DNA of 5,237 nucleotides from an uncultured Sphingobium sp. GTDB taxonomy: Bacteria > Pseudomonadota > Alphaproteobacteria > Sphingomonadales > Sphingomonadaceae. Positions 3,937 through 5,237 of this stretch are shown piece after piece. Where the stretch lies: contig CAJYHD010000155.1 in NCBI GenBank assembly GCA_913773715.1, positions 1 through 5,237 of the forward strand, given 5' to 3'. The notes beneath the pieces were generated by a model that was not told the DNA's origin, did no database searches, and saw nothing but the letters and a program-made list of their open reading frames with translations. The stretch's first letter is position 1; every line of letters begins with the position of its first letter. The position numbers and the translations under genes are program-made.

Positions 3937-5237
3937 AGCACCGCCTCCATGCGTTGCGCCAAACGGGCGACCAGATCGTCTGTCATGCGCAACCCCAACT
4001 TCGTCCGCCGCCACAGTATGTCCTCGGCTGTCCGCGCCCATTCCCGATCGATAAGATAGCGGACCTCCGCCTCTGACAGGCCCTGTCCATAAACGAGTCC
4101 GAGGTCAGACCAACTTCCCGCCGTTCTCAGCCAGCCTCTCGCCGCTGTGCCATAGGCGCGGCCAATGCGGTCGGCGGTTCGCGCGGCGAGAAACGGATAG
4201 TCGCGCCGCAGATCCGCGATCAGTCGGTCGAGGCCATCCTTGGCGAAGTCACCACCGGGTAGCGGCGTATCGGCCGTCCACTCGCCCCCGACCCCGGATG
4301 GAAGGATTGGCGCCAGGCGCTTCATCACCGCCTCCGCCAGATGGCGATAGGTCGTGATCTTTCCGCCGAAGACCGACAGCAAAGGCGCGCCGTGCTGATC
4401 CAGTTGAAGTTCATAGCCGCGCGTCGCCGCTTCCGGTCGGCCCGACCCATCTTCGATCAATGGTCGCACGCCGGCATAGGACCAGACTACGTCGCTCGGC
4501 GTGATGGCGCGTCGGAAATAGTGGTTCGCGCCTGCGCAGAGATAGGCAATCTCTTCGTCGCTTGGCCCGACATTGCCAAGTCCGCCCTCATGATCCCGAT
4601 CGGTGGTTCCGATCAGGGTAAAGTCGGCTTCATAAGGAATGGCGAAGAAGATGCGGCCATCGGGCAGCTGGAAAAAATAGGCAAGATCGTGATCGAACAG
4701 GCGCGGAACGACGATATGCGATCCTCGGACGAGGCGGATGCGCCGATCGCTCGCAATGCCTGCGCGATGGAGCAGATCCAGCGCGGCAGGGCCTGCCGCA
4801 TTGACCAGAATGCGCGCGCGGAATACGCCTTTCGATGTTTCGAGCGCCCATTCGTCCCGCCCCCGTTTGGCGGACAGCATGGCGCAACGCGGGCGGACAT
4901 CGGCGCCGCGATCCGCTGCGTCCCGTGCGTTGAGGACGACGAGCCGGGCGTCATCGACCCAGGCATCGGAATAGATCCAGCCCGTCTGACAGACCGGCTT
5001 CAGACAGACGCCTGCCCGATGCGTGCGCAGATCGATGGCCTCGGTGGCAGGTAGCGCTTTGCGACCGCCCAGATGATCGTAAAGGAATAGCCCGGCACGC
5101 AGCAGCCAGCGCGGCCTCAGCCCCCTGGTCCAGGGCAGCACGAACCGCATCGGATGGATGATATGCGGCGCGATGTTCCACAGTCTCTCCCGTTCCGAAA
5201 GAGCTTCTCGCACCAAACCGAACTCGCGATACTCGAG
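3933..5237 (-). CDS. glpD: Aerobic glycerol-3-phosphate dehydrogenase, N-terminus cut by window edge
   Basis: GlpD is an FAD-dependent, membrane-associated dehydrogenase that oxidises sn-glycerol-3-phosphate to dihydroxyacetone phosphate and passes electrons to ubiquinone. The 434 visible residues align by eye with E. coli GlpD (501 residues) from LEYREFGLVREALSERE to the C-terminus: APHIIHPMRFVLP, LFLYDHLGGR, YSDAWVDDARLV, LVNAAGP, RLVRGSHIVVPR, FAIPYEADFTLIGTTD, WSYAGVRPL (about visible residues 252-260), SVFGGKITTYR (288-298), LPGG, and the C-terminal EVRYLIDREWARTAEDILWRRTKLG. About 65-70 residues with the N-terminal dinucleotide-binding GxGxxG are beyond the right edge. The TTG at 5216 is internal, not a start, because the residues before it also match the family. 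The TGA stop lies inside the glpK start region (GTGA), so glpD is the upstream gene of a glpD-glpK operon. The promoter and any regulator binding site are outside the window. Confidence 0.97.
   Translation of the reverse strand, partial: LEYREFGLVREALSERERLWNIAPHIIHPMRFVLPWTRGLRPRWLLRAGLFLYDHLGGRKALPATEAIDLRTHRAGVCLKPVCQTGWIYSDAWVDDARLVVLNARDAADRGADVRPRCAMLSAKRGRDEWALETSKGVFRARILVNAAGPAALDLLHRAGIASDRRIRLVRGSHIVVPRLFDHDLAYFFQLPDGRIFFAIPYEADFTLIGTTDRDHEGGLGNVGPSDEEIAYLCAGANHYFRRAITPSDVVWSYAGVRPLIEDGSGRPEAATRGYELQLDQHGAPLLSVFGGKITTYRHLAEAVMKRLAPILPSGVGGEWTADTPLPGGDFAKDGLDRLIADLRRDYPFLAARTADRIGRAYGTAARGWLRTAGSWSDLGLVYGQGLSEAEVRYLIDREWARTAEDILWRRTKLGLRMTDDLVARLAQRMEAVL
3944..3948 (-). promoter_or_regulatory. 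glpK ribosome binding site inside the glpD 3' end
   Basis: GGAGG on the minus strand sits 7 nt before the GTG start of glpK, within the last codons of glpD. With the GTGA stop/start overlap it indicates translational coupling, and it decides the GTG start over upstream in-frame alternatives. Confidence 0.75.

Noticed and set aside
2785..4059. Plus-strand reading frame of 424 codons antisense to glpK
   Set aside because: Arg/Pro/Asp-rich shadow of a strongly recognised gene, without motif or start signal.
4341..5054. Plus-strand reading frame of 237 codons antisense to glpD
   Set aside because: Same reason: glpD on the other strand matches its family over the whole stretch.
5214..5216. TTG as start codon of glpD
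   Set aside because: Upstream in-frame residues LEYREFG also match GlpD, and the FAD-binding N-terminus must lie further right, outside the window.
1..5237. A novel defence or mobile system
   Set aside because: All sizeable genes except one belong to known core-metabolism or membrane families; no transposase, integrase, toxin-antitoxin pair, CRISPR repeat or attachment site was found.

Overview
The window is GC-rich DNA that looks like the chromosome of an alphaproteobacterium, most likely a sphingomonad (Sphingomonas, Sphingobium or a relative). This rests on codon use, on homoserine dehydrogenase lying next to a class II fructose-bisphosphatase (an arrangement I recall from this group), and on a small secreted protein with the 'IVVCG-R...RLPLP' signature I associate with sphingomonad hypothetical proteins. 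No database search was possible, so the taxonomy is inference. I see no tRNA, rRNA, CRISPR array or transposase.

Layout from left to right. Bases 2-325 (+) are the 3' end of hom, the C-terminal ACT domain of homoserine dehydrogenase. Only 16 bp later, in convergent orientation, lies a 145-residue predicted secreted protein of unknown function (342-779, -). A 121-bp divergent spacer follows. It holds two 23-bp inverted repeats and a plausible promoter, and leads to glpX (901-1884, +), a complete class II fructose-1,6-bisphosphatase. Convergent with glpX and 27 bp away is a complete MerC-domain membrane protein (1912-2289, -). Its start is preceded by a convincing Zur/Fur-type operator at 2319-2335 that overlaps a candidate -35 element. 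An AT-rich spacer (2290-2475) separates it from glpK (2476-3936, -). The stop codon of glpD (3933 to the right edge, -) overlaps the GTG start of glpK by 4 bp, so glpD and glpK form a translationally coupled operon read leftward. glpD runs off the right edge and lacks its N-terminal FAD-binding segment.

Functionally, glpK and glpD convert glycerol to glycerol-3-phosphate and then to dihydroxyacetone phosphate. The nearby but separately transcribed glpX supplies the irreversible gluconeogenic step needed to make hexoses from those trioses. hom belongs to threonine/methionine synthesis. The MerC-like gene is an unrelated metal-homeostasis gene whose operator suggests zinc control rather than mercury resistance. 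Most of the window is ordinary core metabolism. The points most worth a second look are the Zur-like box, the inverted repeats upstream of glpX, the altered fructose-1,6-bisphosphate-binding loop of the glycerol kinase, and the paired-cysteine secreted protein.
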